From Halarcobacter sp. (lineage in GTDB: Bacteria > Campylobacterota > Campylobacteria > Campylobacterales > Arcobacteraceae), in NCBI RefSeq assembly GCF_963676935.1, contig NZ_OY781470.1, positions 806,001 to 870,000 of the forward strand: 64,000 nucleotides of DNA, written 5' to 3'. The notes under the pieces were generated by a model. That model was given only the letters and a program-made list of their open reading frames with translations, was not told the origin of the DNA and ran no database searches. The translations under genes were made by a program, and so were the position numbers. Below, piece by piece: positions 17,442 to 26,441 of this stretch; within the stretch, counting starts at the first letter, position 1; every line of letters begins with the position of its first letter.

Positions 17442-17680
17442 TGGCTGTTAAGTTAAAAATCAAAAAAGGTGATACTGTAAAAATTATCGCTGGTGATGAC
17501 AAAGGTAAAACTGGTGAAGTTTTAGCTGTTATCCCTTCAACAAGACAAGTAATTGTTAAAGATTGTAAAGTAGCTAAAAAAACAGTTAAACCTGATCAAG
17601 AGAAAAACCCAGAAGGTGGTTTTGTAAACAAAGAGATGCCTATTGATATCTCAAATGTAGCAAAAGTAGAAGGTGAGTAA
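17441..17680 (+). CDS. rplX: 50S ribosomal protein L24
   Basis: 79 residues, shorter than the E. coli protein (about 104) because the C-terminal extension is short. The KOW motif is clear: [20 protein letters not shown] at residues 7-26. L24 is an assembly initiator on 23S rRNA. CCGGAGG lies just before its ATG, inside the end of rplN. Confidence 0.97.
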   Translation: MAVKLKIKKGDTVKIIAGDDKGKTGEVLAVIPSTRQVIVKDCKVAKKTVKPDQEKNPEGGFVNKEMPIDISNVAKVEGE

Positions 17681-17681
17681 G

Positions 17682-18230
17682 ATGGCAGCAAGATTATTAG
17701 AAAGATATAATGCAGAAATCAAACCAACTTTAGAAACTGAGTTTCCTAAAAACAAGATGTTAACTGCTAAGTTAGATAAAGTAGTTATCTCTGTTGGTGC
17801 AGGTGAAGCTATGAAAGATAGTAAATTAATGCAAAACATTCAAGATACTATCTCTTTAATCTCTGGTCAAAGAGCAGTTCAAGTTATTGCTAAAAAATCA
17901 GTTGCTGGTTTTAAAGTAAGAGAAGGTTCTCCTGTAGGTGTTAAAGTTACTCTTAGAGGTGAAAGAATGTATGAATTTTTAGATAAATTATGTTCTATCG
18001 CATTACCAAGAGTAAAAGACTTTAGAGGTTTAAATAGAAACGGTTTTGATGGTAGAGGTAACTTCAACTTTGGTTTAGATGAGCAATTAATGTTCCCAGA
18101 AGTTGTGTATGATAACATTATCAAAACACATGGTATGAATATTTCAATTTCAACATCTGCTGATAACGATCAAGAAGCTTACAGATTATTAGAGCTTGTT
18201 GGAGTTCCATTTACTAAAGGAAGAGCGTAA
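17682..18230 (+). CDS. rplE: 50S ribosomal protein L5
   Basis: 182 residues; L5 binds 5S rRNA and bridges to S13. Recognisable segments are [11 protein letters not shown], the [20 protein letters not shown] loop, and [21 protein letters not shown] take the ATG at 17682 right after the rplX stop; a GTG three codons upstream would overlap rplX and make the protein unusually long. Confidence 0.97.
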   Translation: MAARLLERYNAEIKPTLETEFPKNKMLTAKLDKVVISVGAGEAMKDSKLMQNIQDTISLISGQRAVQVIAKKSVAGFKVREGSPVGVKVTLRGERMYEFLDKLCSIALPRVKDFRGLNRNGFDGRGNFNFGLDEQLMFPEVVYDNIIKTHGMNISISTSADNDQEAYRLLELVGVPFTKGRA

Positions 18231-18415
18231 TGGCAAAGAAATCTATGATTGCTAAACAAAAGAGAACTCCTAAGTTCTCTTCAAGAGCATATACAAGATG
18301 TTCAGTTTGTGGTAGACCACATTCAGTATACAGAGATTTTGGTCTTTGTAGAGTTTGTTTAAGAAAAATGGCTAACGAGGGATTACTTCCTGGCGTTAAA
18401 AAATCTAGTTGGTAG
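18230..18415 (+). CDS. rpsN: 30S ribosomal protein S14, zinc-binding short type
   Basis: 61 residues. Four cysteines form a zinc site: CSVC (24-27) and CRVC (40-43). This is the short C+ (type Z) S14. The sequence between, [12 protein letters not shown], is typical. S14 completes the 30S head next to S3, S10 and S19. One-base overlap with rplE. Confidence 0.98.
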   Translation: MAKKSMIAKQKRTPKFSSRAYTRCSVCGRPHSVYRDFGLCRVCLRKMANEGLLPGVKKSSW

Positions 18416-18428
18416 GAGAATAAAAGCT

Positions 18429-18827
18429 ATGATGAATGATATAATCGCAGATGCTTTAACTAGAATTAGAAATGCTGCAATGAGAAAATTAGAAGTTGCA
18501 ACATTATTACATTCTAATACAGTAGTTGGAATTTTAAGTGTACTTGAGCAAAAAGGGTATATTGACGGATTCAAAGAAATTGAAGGTGAGAACAATAAAA
18601 AAACTGTTCAAGTTACTTTAAAATATGATGACAACGATAGATCTGTTATCAATGAATTAACAAGAATTTCAACTCCAGGAAGAAGAGTTTATAAAAGCGC
18701 TTCTGAAATTAAAAGTTTCAAAAACGGATATGGTACAATCATTGTTTCTACAAACAAGGGTGTAATTGCAAATGATGAAGCTTTCGCTGCTAATGTTGGT
18801 GGTGAAGTTTTATGTACTGTATGGTAG
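18429..18827 (+). CDS. rpsH: 30S ribosomal protein S8
   Basis: 132 residues. S8 binds helix 21 of 16S rRNA and in E. coli represses the spc operon. Seen here: [17 protein letters not shown] at the start and the C-terminal [15 protein letters not shown] and [12 protein letters not shown] segments that carry the rRNA contacts. Two ATGs are in tandem; the first is closer to the GGAG site. Confidence 0.97.
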   Translation: MMNDIIADALTRIRNAAMRKLEVATLLHSNTVVGILSVLEQKGYIDGFKEIEGENNKKTVQVTLKYDDNDRSVINELTRISTPGRRVYKSASEIKSFKNGYGTIIVSTNKGVIANDEAFAANVGGEVLCTVW

Positions 18828-18836
18828 GAGAGTGTA

Positions 18837-19373
18837 ATGTCTAGAATTGGAAAAAAACCTATCGCAATTCCATCAGGTGTAGAAGTTGCAGTTGATGGTA
18901 CAGTAGTAACAGTTAAAAAAGGGAATAAAGCTATTCCAGTAGAAACTCATGGAAGAGTTGGTGTTAAAGTTGAAGACAATAATGTTGTTTTAGACAGAAT
19001 TGGTGAAGATAAAGAATCTTCAGCTTTCTGGGGAACATATAGAGCTTTAATTAATAATGCTGTAACTGGTTTATCAGAAGGATTTACTAAATCTTTAGAA
19101 ATTAACGGTGTTGGTTATAGAGCAGCTGTTAAAGGGAAAGTATTAGAGTTACAATTAGGTTATTCACACCCTATTAACTATGATATCCCAGAGGGATTAG
19201 AAATTTCTGTAGAGAAAAACATTATTCATGTTAAAGGTGCTGACAAACAACAAGTTGGTCAAGCTGCTGCAATTATTAGAGGCTTTAGAAAACCTGAACC
19301 GTATAAAGGTAAAGGTGTTAAATATACTGACGAGCATATCGTTAGAAAAGCTGGTAAAACTGCTAAGAAATAA
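18837..19373 (+). CDS. rplF: 50S ribosomal protein L6
   Basis: 178 residues made of two similar domains. [16 protein letters not shown] begins domain 1; the C-terminal [15 protein letters not shown] signature closes domain 2. L6 sits near the sarcin-ricin loop and the factor-binding site. TAGGAGAGTGTA before the ATG gives a good ribosome site. Confidence 0.98.
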   Translation: MSRIGKKPIAIPSGVEVAVDGTVVTVKKGNKAIPVETHGRVGVKVEDNNVVLDRIGEDKESSAFWGTYRALINNAVTGLSEGFTKSLEINGVGYRAAVKGKVLELQLGYSHPINYDIPEGLEISVEKNIIHVKGADKQQVGQAAAIIRGFRKPEPYKGKGVKYTDEHIVRKAGKTAKK

Positions 19374-19383
19374 GGTGTGAAAA

Positions 19384-19746
19384 ATGAGTAGAGCAAAAGA
19401 TATAGCAAAAAAGAACTCTTTAAGAGCAATCAGAAAAAAAAGAGTTAGAGGAAATATAGCTAAAGGTACTGCACAAACACCTAGAGTAACTGTATTTAAA
19501 TCAAACAAATATTTAAGTGCACAAGCAATTGATGATGTTGCAGGTGTTACATTAGCAGCAGTTAATTCTAAAGCTTTAGAGTTAAGCGTTAATAGAGAAA
19601 ATGCAGTTAAAGTTGGAGCAGCATTCGCTGAGAGCTTAAAAGCTGCTGGAATCGAAACAGTAGTATTTGATAGAAATGGATACCTTTATCATGGTGTTGT
19701 TGCAGCATTCGCTGATGCACTTAGAGATAATGGTATTAAATTATAA
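19384..19746 (+). CDS. rplR: 50S ribosomal protein L18
   Basis: 120 residues. L18 binds 5S rRNA along with L5. The N-terminus is very basic (KKNSLRAIRKKRVRGNIAKG), and the C-terminal FDRNGYLYHGVVAAFADALR motif is the family signature. It lies 10 bp after rplF and 9 bp before the S5 start. Confidence 0.97.
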   Translation: MSRAKDIAKKNSLRAIRKKRVRGNIAKGTAQTPRVTVFKSNKYLSAQAIDDVAGVTLAAVNSKALELSVNRENAVKVGAAFAESLKAAGIETVVFDRNGYLYHGVVAAFADALRDNGIKL

Positions 19747-19755
19747 GGGTTAATG

Positions 19756-20199
19756 ATGGCAGCAGTAAATAGAGAAGATTTTCAAGAAGCAATCGTTAAA
19801 ATCGGAAGAGTAACAAAAGTTGTAAAGGGTGGTAGAAGATTCAGATTTACAGCTTTAGTTGTTGTTGGAGATAAAAACGGTACAGTTGGATTTGGTACAG
19901 GAAAAGCAAAAGAGGTTCCTGATGCAATTAAAAAAGCATTAGATGATGCATTTAAATCTTTAGTAAAAGTTAACATTCATGGTACAACAATTGCACATGA
20001 TATTGAACATAAATATAATTCAAGTAAAATTTTACTAAAACCAGCATCAGAAGGTACAGGGCTTATCGCAGGTGGTGCGGCAAGACCAGTTCTTGAGCTT
20101 TCTGGAGTTAAAGATATTATTGCAAAATCTTTAGGTTCAAATAATCCAAACAACCTTGTACAAGCTACAGTTGAAGCATTAGCAAGAATTAAAGGATAA
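19756..20199 (+). CDS. rpsE: 30S ribosomal protein S5
   Basis: 147 residues. The double-stranded-RNA-binding N-terminal domain shows [19 protein letters not shown] and [17 protein letters not shown], both diagnostic for S5, a proofreading and mRNA-unwinding protein. Two ATGs stand in tandem (19753, 19756); the second has the better distance from AAGGG. The C-terminal [16 protein letters not shown] is conserved. rpmD (L30), which follows rpsE in many bacteria, is absent here. Confidence 0.97.
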   Translation: MAAVNREDFQEAIVKIGRVTKVVKGGRRFRFTALVVVGDKNGTVGFGTGKAKEVPDAIKKALDDAFKSLVKVNIHGTTIAHDIEHKYNSSKILLKPASEGTGLIAGGAARPVLELSGVKDIIAKSLGSNNPNNLVQATVEALARIKG

Positions 20200-20202
20200 T
20201 TG

Positions 20203-20601
20203 ATGGCATTAGATAATTTACAACCAGCAGATGGTAGTACAAAAAATGTTAAAAGAGTAGGTAGAGGTCAAGGTTCAGGTATGGGTAAGACTTCTACTAG
20301 AGGTCAAAAAGGTCAAAAATCTAGATCTGGATATAAAATTAAAAGAGGTTTTGAGGGTGGTCAACAACCATTACAAAAAAGACTTCCAAAAATTGGATTC
20401 TTTTCTAGAGTATCTAAACCTTACTCTATCAATGTAGATAAAGTAAAACAAGTGGCAGCACTTGAAGAAATTACAGTTGAAACAATTAAGTCTGTATATA
20501 AACTTTCTAAAAGAGTTACAAAAGTCAAATTAGTTGGTTCAGCTGCTAAAGATTTAGCATCTAAAATTAAAGACGAAAACGTAACAACTACTGGAAAATA
20601 A
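20203..20601 (+). CDS. rplO: 50S ribosomal protein L15
   Basis: 132 residues. The long glycine/basic N-terminal extension that penetrates 23S rRNA is clear: [20 protein letters not shown], then [26 protein letters not shown] precedes the ATG at 20203. It directly follows rpsE and is three bases before secY. Confidence 0.97.
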   Translation: MALDNLQPADGSTKNVKRVGRGQGSGMGKTSTRGQKGQKSRSGYKIKRGFEGGQQPLQKRLPKIGFFSRVSKPYSINVDKVKQVAALEEITVETIKSVYKLSKRVTKVKLVGSAAKDLASKIKDENVTTTGK

Positions 20602-20603
20602 TT

Positions 20604-21866
20604 ATGAGTAAAGATCTAATAAATAAGATTCTTATTACATTAGGCTTTATTCTTCTTTACAGGTTACTGGCTTATGTGCCAGTACCTGGAGTAAATATTG
20701 ATGTAGTTAAAGAATTCTTCGATTCAAATGCAAATAATGCATTAGGTCTTGTGAACATGTTTAGTGGTAATGCAGTTGAAAGACTGTCTATTATCTCACT
20801 AGGTATTATGCCTTACATTACAGCTTCTATTATTATGGAGCTTCTAGCAGCAACTTTTCCCGCACTTGGTAAAATGAAAAAAGAGAGAGATGGTATGCAA
20901 AAATATATGCAAATCATCAGATATGCAACTATTGTAATTACATTAATTCAATCTGTAGGTGTATCTATGGGTCTAAATTCATTAACAGGTCAAAGTGGAG
21001 AAAGCGCAATATCTATTGATATGAACACATTTGTAGCTGTTTCTTCAATTTCTATGTTAACTGGTACAATGCTTCTTATGTGGATTGGTGAACAAATCAC
21101 ACAAAAAGGTATTGGTAATGGTATTTCACTTATTATCTTTGCAGGTATTGTTTCGGCGATTCCAGGTGCAATTGGTGGTACTGTAGATTTAGTTAATAAT
21201 GGACAAATGAACTTCTTAACTGTAATAGCTATTTTAGTAATTGTATTAGCAACTGTTGGTGCAATTATATATGTTGAGCTAGGTGAAAGAAGAGTTCCAG
21301 TTTCATACTCTAGAAAAGTTATGATGCAAAATCAAAACAAAAGAGTTATGAATTACATTCCAATTAAAGTAAACTTGTCAGGGGTTATTCCTGCAATTTT
21401 TGCATCAGCTATTTTAATGTTCCCAGCTACTGTTTTACAAGGTAGTCAAAATAAAATTTTACTTGCAGTTGCAGACTTTTTAAGTCCAACTTCATATACA
21501 TTTAATTTTTTAATGTTCCTTTTTGTAGTTTTCTTTGCATTCTTTTATGCATCAATTACTTTTAATGCAAAAGATATTTCAGAAAACTTAAAGAAACAAG
21601 GTGGATTTATTCCAGGAGTTAGACCTGGTGAATCAACTGCAAATTTCTTAAATGATGTAGCAAGTAAACTTACACTTTGGGGAGCTGTTTATTTAGGACT
21701 TATTTCAACTGTGCCTTGGCTTTTAGTAAAAGCTATGGGAGTACCATTCTATTTTGGTGGTGTAGCAGTTCTTATCGTTGTTCAAGTTGCAATTGATACA
21801 ATGAGAAAAATTGAAGCACAACAATATATGAATAAGTATCAAACACTTAGTGCGGTTGGGCTATAA
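20604..21866 (+). CDS. secY: Protein translocase subunit SecY
   Basis: The 420-residue channel protein of the Sec translocase, with the expected ten membrane segments. Marks are LYRLLAYVPVPGV in TM1, FSGNAVERLSIISLGIMPYI in the plug region and TM2, VELGERRVPVSYSRK in the cytoplasmic loop that contacts SecA and the ribosome, and QGGFIPGVRPGESTA. It sits at its usual place after rplO. adk, the next gene in E. coli-like spc operons of some bacteria, is instead at 34.6 kb. Confidence 0.98.
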   Translation: MSKDLINKILITLGFILLYRLLAYVPVPGVNIDVVKEFFDSNANNALGLVNMFSGNAVERLSIISLGIMPYITASIIMELLAATFPALGKMKKERDGMQKYMQIIRYATIVITLIQSVGVSMGLNSLTGQSGESAISIDMNTFVAVSSISMLTGTMLLMWIGEQITQKGIGNGISLIIFAGIVSAIPGAIGGTVDLVNNGQMNFLTVIAILVIVLATVGAIIYVELGERRVPVSYSRKVMMQNQNKRVMNYIPIKVNLSGVIPAIFASAILMFPATVLQGSQNKILLAVADFLSPTSYTFNFLMFLFVVFFAFFYASITFNAKDISENLKKQGGFIPGVRPGESTANFLNDVASKLTLWGAVYLGLISTVPWLLVKAMGVPFYFGGVAVLIVVQVAIDTMRKIEAQQYMNKYQTLSAVGL

Positions 21867-21871
21867 AAATT

Positions 21872-22636
21872 ATGGCTATTCCTTTAAGAAAACCAAATGA
21901 AATCGAAAAACTTCGCGCTGCTTCTCAAGCAGTTGCGAAGACTTTAAATCATCTAGAACAAAATGTTAAAGCAGGTATGACTTTAAAAGAAGTTAACCAA
22001 ATGGGTGAAGACTTTATGGCAAACCTTGGTGTTAGACCATCTTTTAAAGGTTTATATGGATTCCCTGCTGGTGTTTGTACTTCTTTAAATGAAGTTATCA
22101 TTCATGGTATACCAAATGATACTGTATTAAAAGAGGGTGATATTTTAGGTCTAGATATTGGAAGTGAAATCGATGGCTGGTATGGTGATGCAGCAATTAC
22201 TATGCCTATAGGAAAGATATCAAAAGAAGATGAAGAATTAATTGCTTGTGCAAAAGACTCTTTATATCATGCTATTAGTATTATAAAAGAGGGTATGAGA
22301 TTTAAAGAACTATCTTTAGAGATTGAAAAATTTATTGTAGACAGAGGTTATGAACCTTTAGTTAAATTTTGTGGTCATGGTATAGGAAAAAAACCTCATG
22401 GTGAACCAGAAATTCCAAATTATTTAGAATCAGGAAATGCAAAGTCAGGACCTAAGATTAAGAATGGTATGGTTTTTTGTATTGAACCTATGATTTGTCA
22501 AAAAGAGAGAGAACCAGTTATTTTAGAAAATGATTGGGATGTTGTTTCTTCAGATGGATTAAGAGGTAGTCATTATGAGCATACTGTTGCTGTAGTCGGT
22601 GGAAAAGCAGTTATTTTAAGTCAAGTAGAAGAGTAG
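21872..22636 (+). CDS. map: Methionine aminopeptidase, type I
   Basis: 254 residues. The enzyme trims the initiator Met after deformylation. The five metal ligands are in place: Asp in [18 protein letters not shown] (two Asp), His in [15 protein letters not shown], Glu in FCIEPM, and Glu in [10 protein letters not shown]. It lacks the N-terminal zinc/SH3 extension, so it is type Ia. It lies five bases after secY, the common bacterial arrangement. Confidence 0.97.
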   Translation: MAIPLRKPNEIEKLRAASQAVAKTLNHLEQNVKAGMTLKEVNQMGEDFMANLGVRPSFKGLYGFPAGVCTSLNEVIIHGIPNDTVLKEGDILGLDIGSEIDGWYGDAAITMPIGKISKEDEELIACAKDSLYHAISIIKEGMRFKELSLEIEKFIVDRGYEPLVKFCGHGIGKKPHGEPEIPNYLESGNAKSGPKIKNGMVFCIEPMICQKEREPVILENDWDVVSSDGLRGSHYEHTVAVVGGKAVILSQVEE

Positions 22637-22652
22637 TAAACTAGGAGATAAA

Positions 22653-22871
22653 GTGGCAAAAGATGATGTAATAGTAATTGATGGTAAAGTTATTGAAGCT
22701 TTACCAAATGCTATGTTTAGAGTTGAATTGGATAACGGTCATGTGGTTTTATGTCATATTTCTGGTAAAATGAGAATGCACTATATTAAAATTTTACCTG
22801 GTGATAAAGTGAAAGTTGAAATTACACCTTATTCACTTGATAAAGGTAGAATCACACATAGATATAAATAA
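22653..22871 (+). CDS. infA: Translation initiation factor IF-1
   Basis: 72 residues, canonical OB-fold factor that binds the 30S A site. The sequence [20 protein letters not shown], then [22 protein letters not shown] is diagnostic. The start codon is GTG (22653) after AGGAG. It is the last gene of the operon; the alpha-operon genes (rpmJ, rpsM, rpsK, rpsD, rpoA, rplQ) do not follow, unlike in many relatives. Confidence 0.97.
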   Translation: MAKDDVIVIDGKVIEALPNAMFRVELDNGHVVLCHISGKMRMHYIKILPGDKVKVEITPYSLDKGRITHRYK

Positions 22872-22903
22872 AAAAGATAATATTAAGCATATTATCTTTT
22901 TTT
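22871..22903 (+). terminator. Intrinsic terminator of the S10-spc operon
   Basis: Perfect 13-bp stem: AAAAAGATAATAT (22871-22883), loop TAAGC, ATATTATCTTTTT (22889-22901), running into further T's. It starts at the last base of the infA stop codon and is a strong Rho-independent terminator. Confidence 0.88.
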
Positions 22904-22945
22904 CTATTGTATAGTTATACAATCTAAATTAGAGAGTATAACTAT

Positions 22946-24193
22946 ATGAAAGAAATTAGTGAAGTTGTAAAACTAACTTTAAAAAACCTTTCCCAACACA
23001 ACATAGAAGCAACACCGGAAAATTACGAAAAAGAATTTTTTTCAATTGTCGAAAAAAATAATATACATTTTAATGAAATTGATGAATTTCATAAATTAAT
23101 AAATAAACTATCAACAACAGATAAAAAATCATTAAATTCAATATCTTATAGAGAGATTTCAAAACTTTTATCTTCAAGAGTTAAAAATGAAGATTTAAAA
23201 TATTTCTTAAAACATCTTTCATATTTTATGTTACCTTCATTGTCTTCACAAGTTAAAGATGAAATAAATAAAGTTTGTACAGAGTTATCCAATGATCCAA
23301 AAAACTTAATTAATGTTAATATAATAAGAAAATTAAGAAAAATTACAAATATTAGAATTAATGAAGATAAGAAAATATTTAATGAAAAAAATAGTGATTT
23401 AAAAAAACTTATGTCTTTTCTATCAACATTTTTAAGAAATAGAATAGAAAAAAACATAATTACTTTAGATGAAGTTGATAATATTAAACATGAAATAAAT
23501 TCTTTGAAATTGGCGAAATCATCTGATGATGATTTAAAAAAATTATATGAAAAATTTTCTTTAGTTATTGAAGAGTTTTCTGATGTAGTCAATAATAATA
23601 ATGATGAAATTATAAAAGCAAAACAGGAGAGTGAAGAACTATATTCTCAGATTGAAAAACTAAAACATAATTTATCTCTAGCAGAAGAAGAGAAATCAAT
23701 TGATTTCTTAACAAAAGCACTTACAAGAAGAGCCTATACAGAAGAGGCAGAAAAAGTTGAGAGAGAATACAATGCTTTTGATTCAACATATGTTCTAATT
23801 TTTATTGATTTAGACCATTTTAAATATATAAATGACACTTATGGGCATGATTGTGGAGATAGTGTGCTTACTACATTTGGTTCAATATTAAAAAAACTAA
23901 CAAGAGATGAAGATATTATTGCAAGGTATGGCGGAGAAGAATTTATTTGTTTGGTACATTATAAAAATGTTTCAGATATTAGAAATTATTTAACACGTAT
24001 GAAAAATATTATAAAAAATAATAAATTTGTATATAAAGATATAAAATTGACAATAAAATTTTCAGCTGGGGCTGCATTAAGAGAAAACTATAAATCTTAT
24101 GAGGAAACACTAAATAAAGCTGACACTTTACTTTATAAAGCTAAAGAATTGGGTCGTAATAAAATAATTCTTGATAACGGTGAAGTGATATAA
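22946..24193 (+). CDS. Diguanylate cyclase (GGDEF) with helical N-terminus
   Basis: A 415-residue cytoplasmic protein. The C-terminal GGDEF domain (about 250-412) has an intact active site GGEEF (329-333), the nucleotide/metal motif FIDLDHFKYINDTYGHDCGD (287-306), and an inhibitory I-site RDED (320-323) exactly five residues before the active site, so product inhibition by c-di-GMP is likely. The N-terminal 245 residues are helical and start with VVKLTLKNL and ATPENYEKEFF, a pattern I associate with many Campylobacterota cyclases. There is no receiver or membrane segment. It is monocistronic between the S10 terminator and a hairpin at 24203-24263. Confidence 0.9.
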   Translation: MKEISEVVKLTLKNLSQHNIEATPENYEKEFFSIVEKNNIHFNEIDEFHKLINKLSTTDKKSLNSISYREISKLLSSRVKNEDLKYFLKHLSYFMLPSLSSQVKDEINKVCTELSNDPKNLINVNIIRKLRKITNIRINEDKKIFNEKNSDLKKLMSFLSTFLRNRIEKNIITLDEVDNIKHEINSLKLAKSSDDDLKKLYEKFSLVIEEFSDVVNNNNDEIIKAKQESEELYSQIEKLKHNLSLAEEEKSIDFLTKALTRRAYTEEAEKVEREYNAFDSTYVLIFIDLDHFKYINDTYGHDCGDSVLTTFGSILKKLTRDEDIIARYGGEEFICLVHYKNVSDIRNYLTRMKNIIKNNKFVYKDIKLTIKFSAGAALRENYKSYEETLNKADTLLYKAKELGRNKIILDNGEVI

Positions 24194-24202
24194 TAAACAC
24201 AC

Positions 24203-24263
24203 TTATGAAGCTTATAGTTAGTTATCGCGCCTTTAAAAAGTAACTAACTAATAAGCCTCATAA
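24203..24263. terminator. Long inverted repeat between convergent genes
   Basis: A left arm at 24203-24224 (TTATGAAGCTTATAGTTAGTTA) mirrors 24241-24263 with one extra base and one mismatch. The 16-base loop contains CGCGCC. It lies between the stop codons of the cyclase gene and the convergent HTH gene and probably ends transcription in both directions. Confidence 0.65.
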
Positions 24264-24275
24264 ATTTATTTGACG

Positions 24276-24488
24276 TTATATTACCCTATTTTTTGTTAAA
24301 TCTATTTCATTTTCATAATATTTTTTTTGTTCTATCATAAAATTTAGGTGATTTTTTAATAATTCTTTATCTCTATAAGACTCAATTATAAACTCGTAAA
24401 GTTTCGGTCTATTTTTCTTCCAATTATGCAAAGTTGTTTTGTTTACTTCTAAATCTTTTTCTAATTTTCTAAAGCTAGGTACACTCAT
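24276..24488 (-). CDS. Small helix-turn-helix protein
   Basis: 70 residues from an ATG that has AAGGAG four bases upstream; the open frame extends 40 codons further but without a ribosome site. The segment SFRKLEKDLEVNKTTLHNWKKNRP looks like a helix-turn-helix in which 'NKTTLHNWKK' is the recognition helix, as in small phage-type regulators. The C-terminal half is a charged helix. It faces the glycosylase gene across a 120-bp gap filled with TTGT/ACAA palindromes, so it may control itself and that gene. This is inference. Confidence 0.65.
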   Translation of the reverse strand: MSVPSFRKLEKDLEVNKTTLHNWKKNRPKLYEFIIESYRDKELLKNHLNFMIEQKKYYENEIDLTKNRVI

Positions 24489-24510
24489 TACACTCCTTTT
24501 CATAATCACA

Positions 24511-24602
24511 TTGTACAAACTATTTATATAAAAGTCAAGTAAAAGTTTATTTTTGTTCAATATATTGGAACAAATTGTTACAAAAGATATATTTTTGTAC
24601 AA
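24511..24602. promoter_or_regulatory. Cluster of TTGT-ACAA palindromes (putative operators)
   Basis: Four related palindromes lie in the divergent gap: TTGTACAA (24511-24518), TTGTTC-9-GAACAA (24553-24573), TTGTTACAA (24575-24583) and TTGTACAA (24595-24602). The last one ends seven bases before the glycosylase start. The density suggests operators for the adjacent HTH protein or another regulator. Confidence 0.5.
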
Positions 24603-24608
24603 TTTCAT

Positions 24609-25274
24609 ATGACAAAATCGGTAAAAAAAAGAGTTTTATACAACCTAAATTTTTTGAAATCTATTGGATATAGTTATCATGAAATTATTGAAATTAACAA
24701 TAAAGAATTAAGTTCTGATTCTTTGCCTAATAATTTTAATGAATTAAAATCATTAGTTGAAAATTGTTATTTATGTGAATTATCAAAAGTAAGAAAACAT
24801 GCTCTTTTTGGTGAGGGAAATCAAAATGCATCTTTGATGTTGATTACAGATGAACCAACTGCAACAGAGGATGAATTAAAAAGTCATTATGCTGGTAAAA
24901 ATGGTGAGCAATTAACTAAAATGATTGAAAATGTTTTGCCTTTAAAAAAAGAAGATATTTATATTACAAGTTTAGTTAAGTGTAAAAGTTTAAGTGGAAT
25001 GAATGCATCACATTTTAGTAGTTGTAGTGCATATCTATTTAAAGAGATAGAATTGGTAAATCCTAAGTTAATAGTTACACTTGGTGAAAAAGCATATAAC
25101 TTTTTATGTTCCGATGTAGTTCCTTTTAATCAAATAAGAGGGCAGTTTATAAATTATAAAACTTATAGTGTTTTACCAACATTTAGTGTTAGTTATCTTC
25201 TAAGAAATCCATCTTCGAAGAAAGAAGCATATTATGATATGCTAAAAATTAAATCAACTTTGGAGTCAAATTGA
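24609..25274 (+). CDS. Divergent family-4-type uracil-DNA glycosylase-like protein
   Basis: 221 residues. The fold signature of Fe-S uracil-DNA glycosylases is visible: CYLC (53-56) with Cys125 (LVKCKS) and Cys139 for the cluster, GEGNQNASLMLITDEP, and LIVTLGEKAYNFL. However, the motif that is normally GE(A/P)PG...ED reads TDEPTATED (80-88), and the usual HPS/HPA before LLRNP reads SVSYLLRNP (193-201), so the catalytic/substrate histidine is missing. It may have another substrate or be a binding protein. The first 40 residues are a helical extension. Overlaps the next gene by four bases. Confidence 0.75.
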   Translation: MTKSVKKRVLYNLNFLKSIGYSYHEIIEINNKELSSDSLPNNFNELKSLVENCYLCELSKVRKHALFGEGNQNASLMLITDEPTATEDELKSHYAGKNGEQLTKMIENVLPLKKEDIYITSLVKCKSLSGMNASHFSSCSAYLFKEIELVNPKLIVTLGEKAYNFLCSDVVPFNQIRGQFINYKTYSVLPTFSVSYLLRNPSSKKEAYYDMLKIKSTLESN

Positions 25275-26374
25275 AAAATTTATTATTAATTGTTTTTGTA
25301 TCATTATTATTTATTGGTTGTTCAAGTAAAAATGAATTTAAATTTCCAACAATAAAAAAAGAAAAAGTAGTTAAAACAGTTCAAGAAGAGAAAAAACAAG
25401 AGATAGAAGAGACAAGTGAACCAGTAGTAGAGGAAACTGAAGTTTTAGAGTCTGATATTAAAAAAATAGCAATTCTTTATCCTTCTTCTAAAGTAGGTAG
25501 ATATGCTAATTCAACTATAAATACAATTAGTGCATTTTTAATATACAATAATGAAAAATTTCACTTAGAAGCCTTTGATACTTATAATGAAAACCCTATA
25601 AATATCGCTGCACAATTAGAGCTTATAAAACAAAAAGATTTTACAAAAGTTATAACTATGTTCACAAAAGATGGTTTTGATGTTTTAAATCAATCATTAG
25701 ATATAGATGATATTAAGTTTTATTTTCCATTAATAAATAAAGCTGAAGTTATAACATACAATCAAAATTTTATTTTTGGTGGAATCTCTTATGAGGAACA
25801 ATTAAACCTTTTACAAAGTTTAACTAGTGAAAAAAATACTATGTTTTATGTTAAGTCTTATTTAGGAAGTAAATTAAAGAATATTTATGAAAAAACGTTT
25901 TTAAATTCGGGTGTAATAAAAGAGATTGAAAGAACAAACAATAGATATAAATATATAATGGATGATCAAAGAATTATTGGAAGTACAATAATATTAAATA
26001 CTCCAATTGTTAAGTCATCTATCATATTATCACAACTTACAGCATTTGAGGTCGAACCTGAAAAAGTTTTATCAACACAATTAAACTATAATCCTTTATT
26101 AATAAAACTAACTCAGCCAAAAGATAGAGAAAATTTTTATGTTGTAAGCTCAATTAGTAAAATTGATAGTTTTATAGAAGATTATACTAAACTTTTAGGT
26201 TCAAATGTAGCCTACGAATGGGTTGATTATTCAGCACTTATTGGTGCAAATTATTTTATTAATGAAAATGAATCAGAATTAATTAAAACAAAAATTATTG
26301 AAAATCAAGCTGATTATGAACAGACTTTATATAAAGGTACTATTTATGGCTTTGAAAAAGTACTAGCAAATTAA
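25271..26374 (+). CDS. Lipoprotein with periplasmic-binding-protein-like domain
   Basis: 367 residues with a lipoprotein signal: lipobox LFIGC with Cys17 as the lipidated residue. A charged linker (about 25-65, rich in Glu/Lys/Val) is followed by a domain beginning KKIAILYPSSKVGRYA, which resembles type-1 periplasmic-binding folds as in LpoA/YraM-like proteins. The family is uncertain. The start is a TTG that overlaps the stop of the glycosylase gene (TTGA), with GGAG upstream, so the two are translationally coupled. It probably faces the periplasm; no ligand can be named. Confidence 0.7.
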   Translation: MKNLLLIVFVSLLFIGCSSKNEFKFPTIKKEKVVKTVQEEKKQEIEETSEPVVEETEVLESDIKKIAILYPSSKVGRYANSTINTISAFLIYNNEKFHLEAFDTYNENPINIAAQLELIKQKDFTKVITMFTKDGFDVLNQSLDIDDIKFYFPLINKAEVITYNQNFIFGGISYEEQLNLLQSLTSEKNTMFYVKSYLGSKLKNIYEKTFLNSGVIKEIERTNNRYKYIMDDQRIIGSTIILNTPIVKSSIILSQLTAFEVEPEKVLSTQLNYNPLLIKLTQPKDRENFYVVSSISKIDSFIEDYTKLLGSNVAYEWVDYSALIGANYFINENESELIKTKIIENQADYEQTLYKGTIYGFEKVLAN

Positions 26375-26441
26375 GTCATATTTAGGTATAATCGCGAAAT
26401 TTTAAGTAAAAAAGTAAAAGAAATAAAAGATGGAGTAGGAA

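Noticed and set aside
12298-20000. Many antisense open frames of 60-130 codons across the ribosomal operon
   Set aside because: All are opposite strongly conserved ribosomal genes; long antisense frames are expected there from codon bias.
24276-24608. Prophage remnant around the small HTH gene
   Set aside because: One HTH gene without integrase, attachment site or phage structural genes is not enough.
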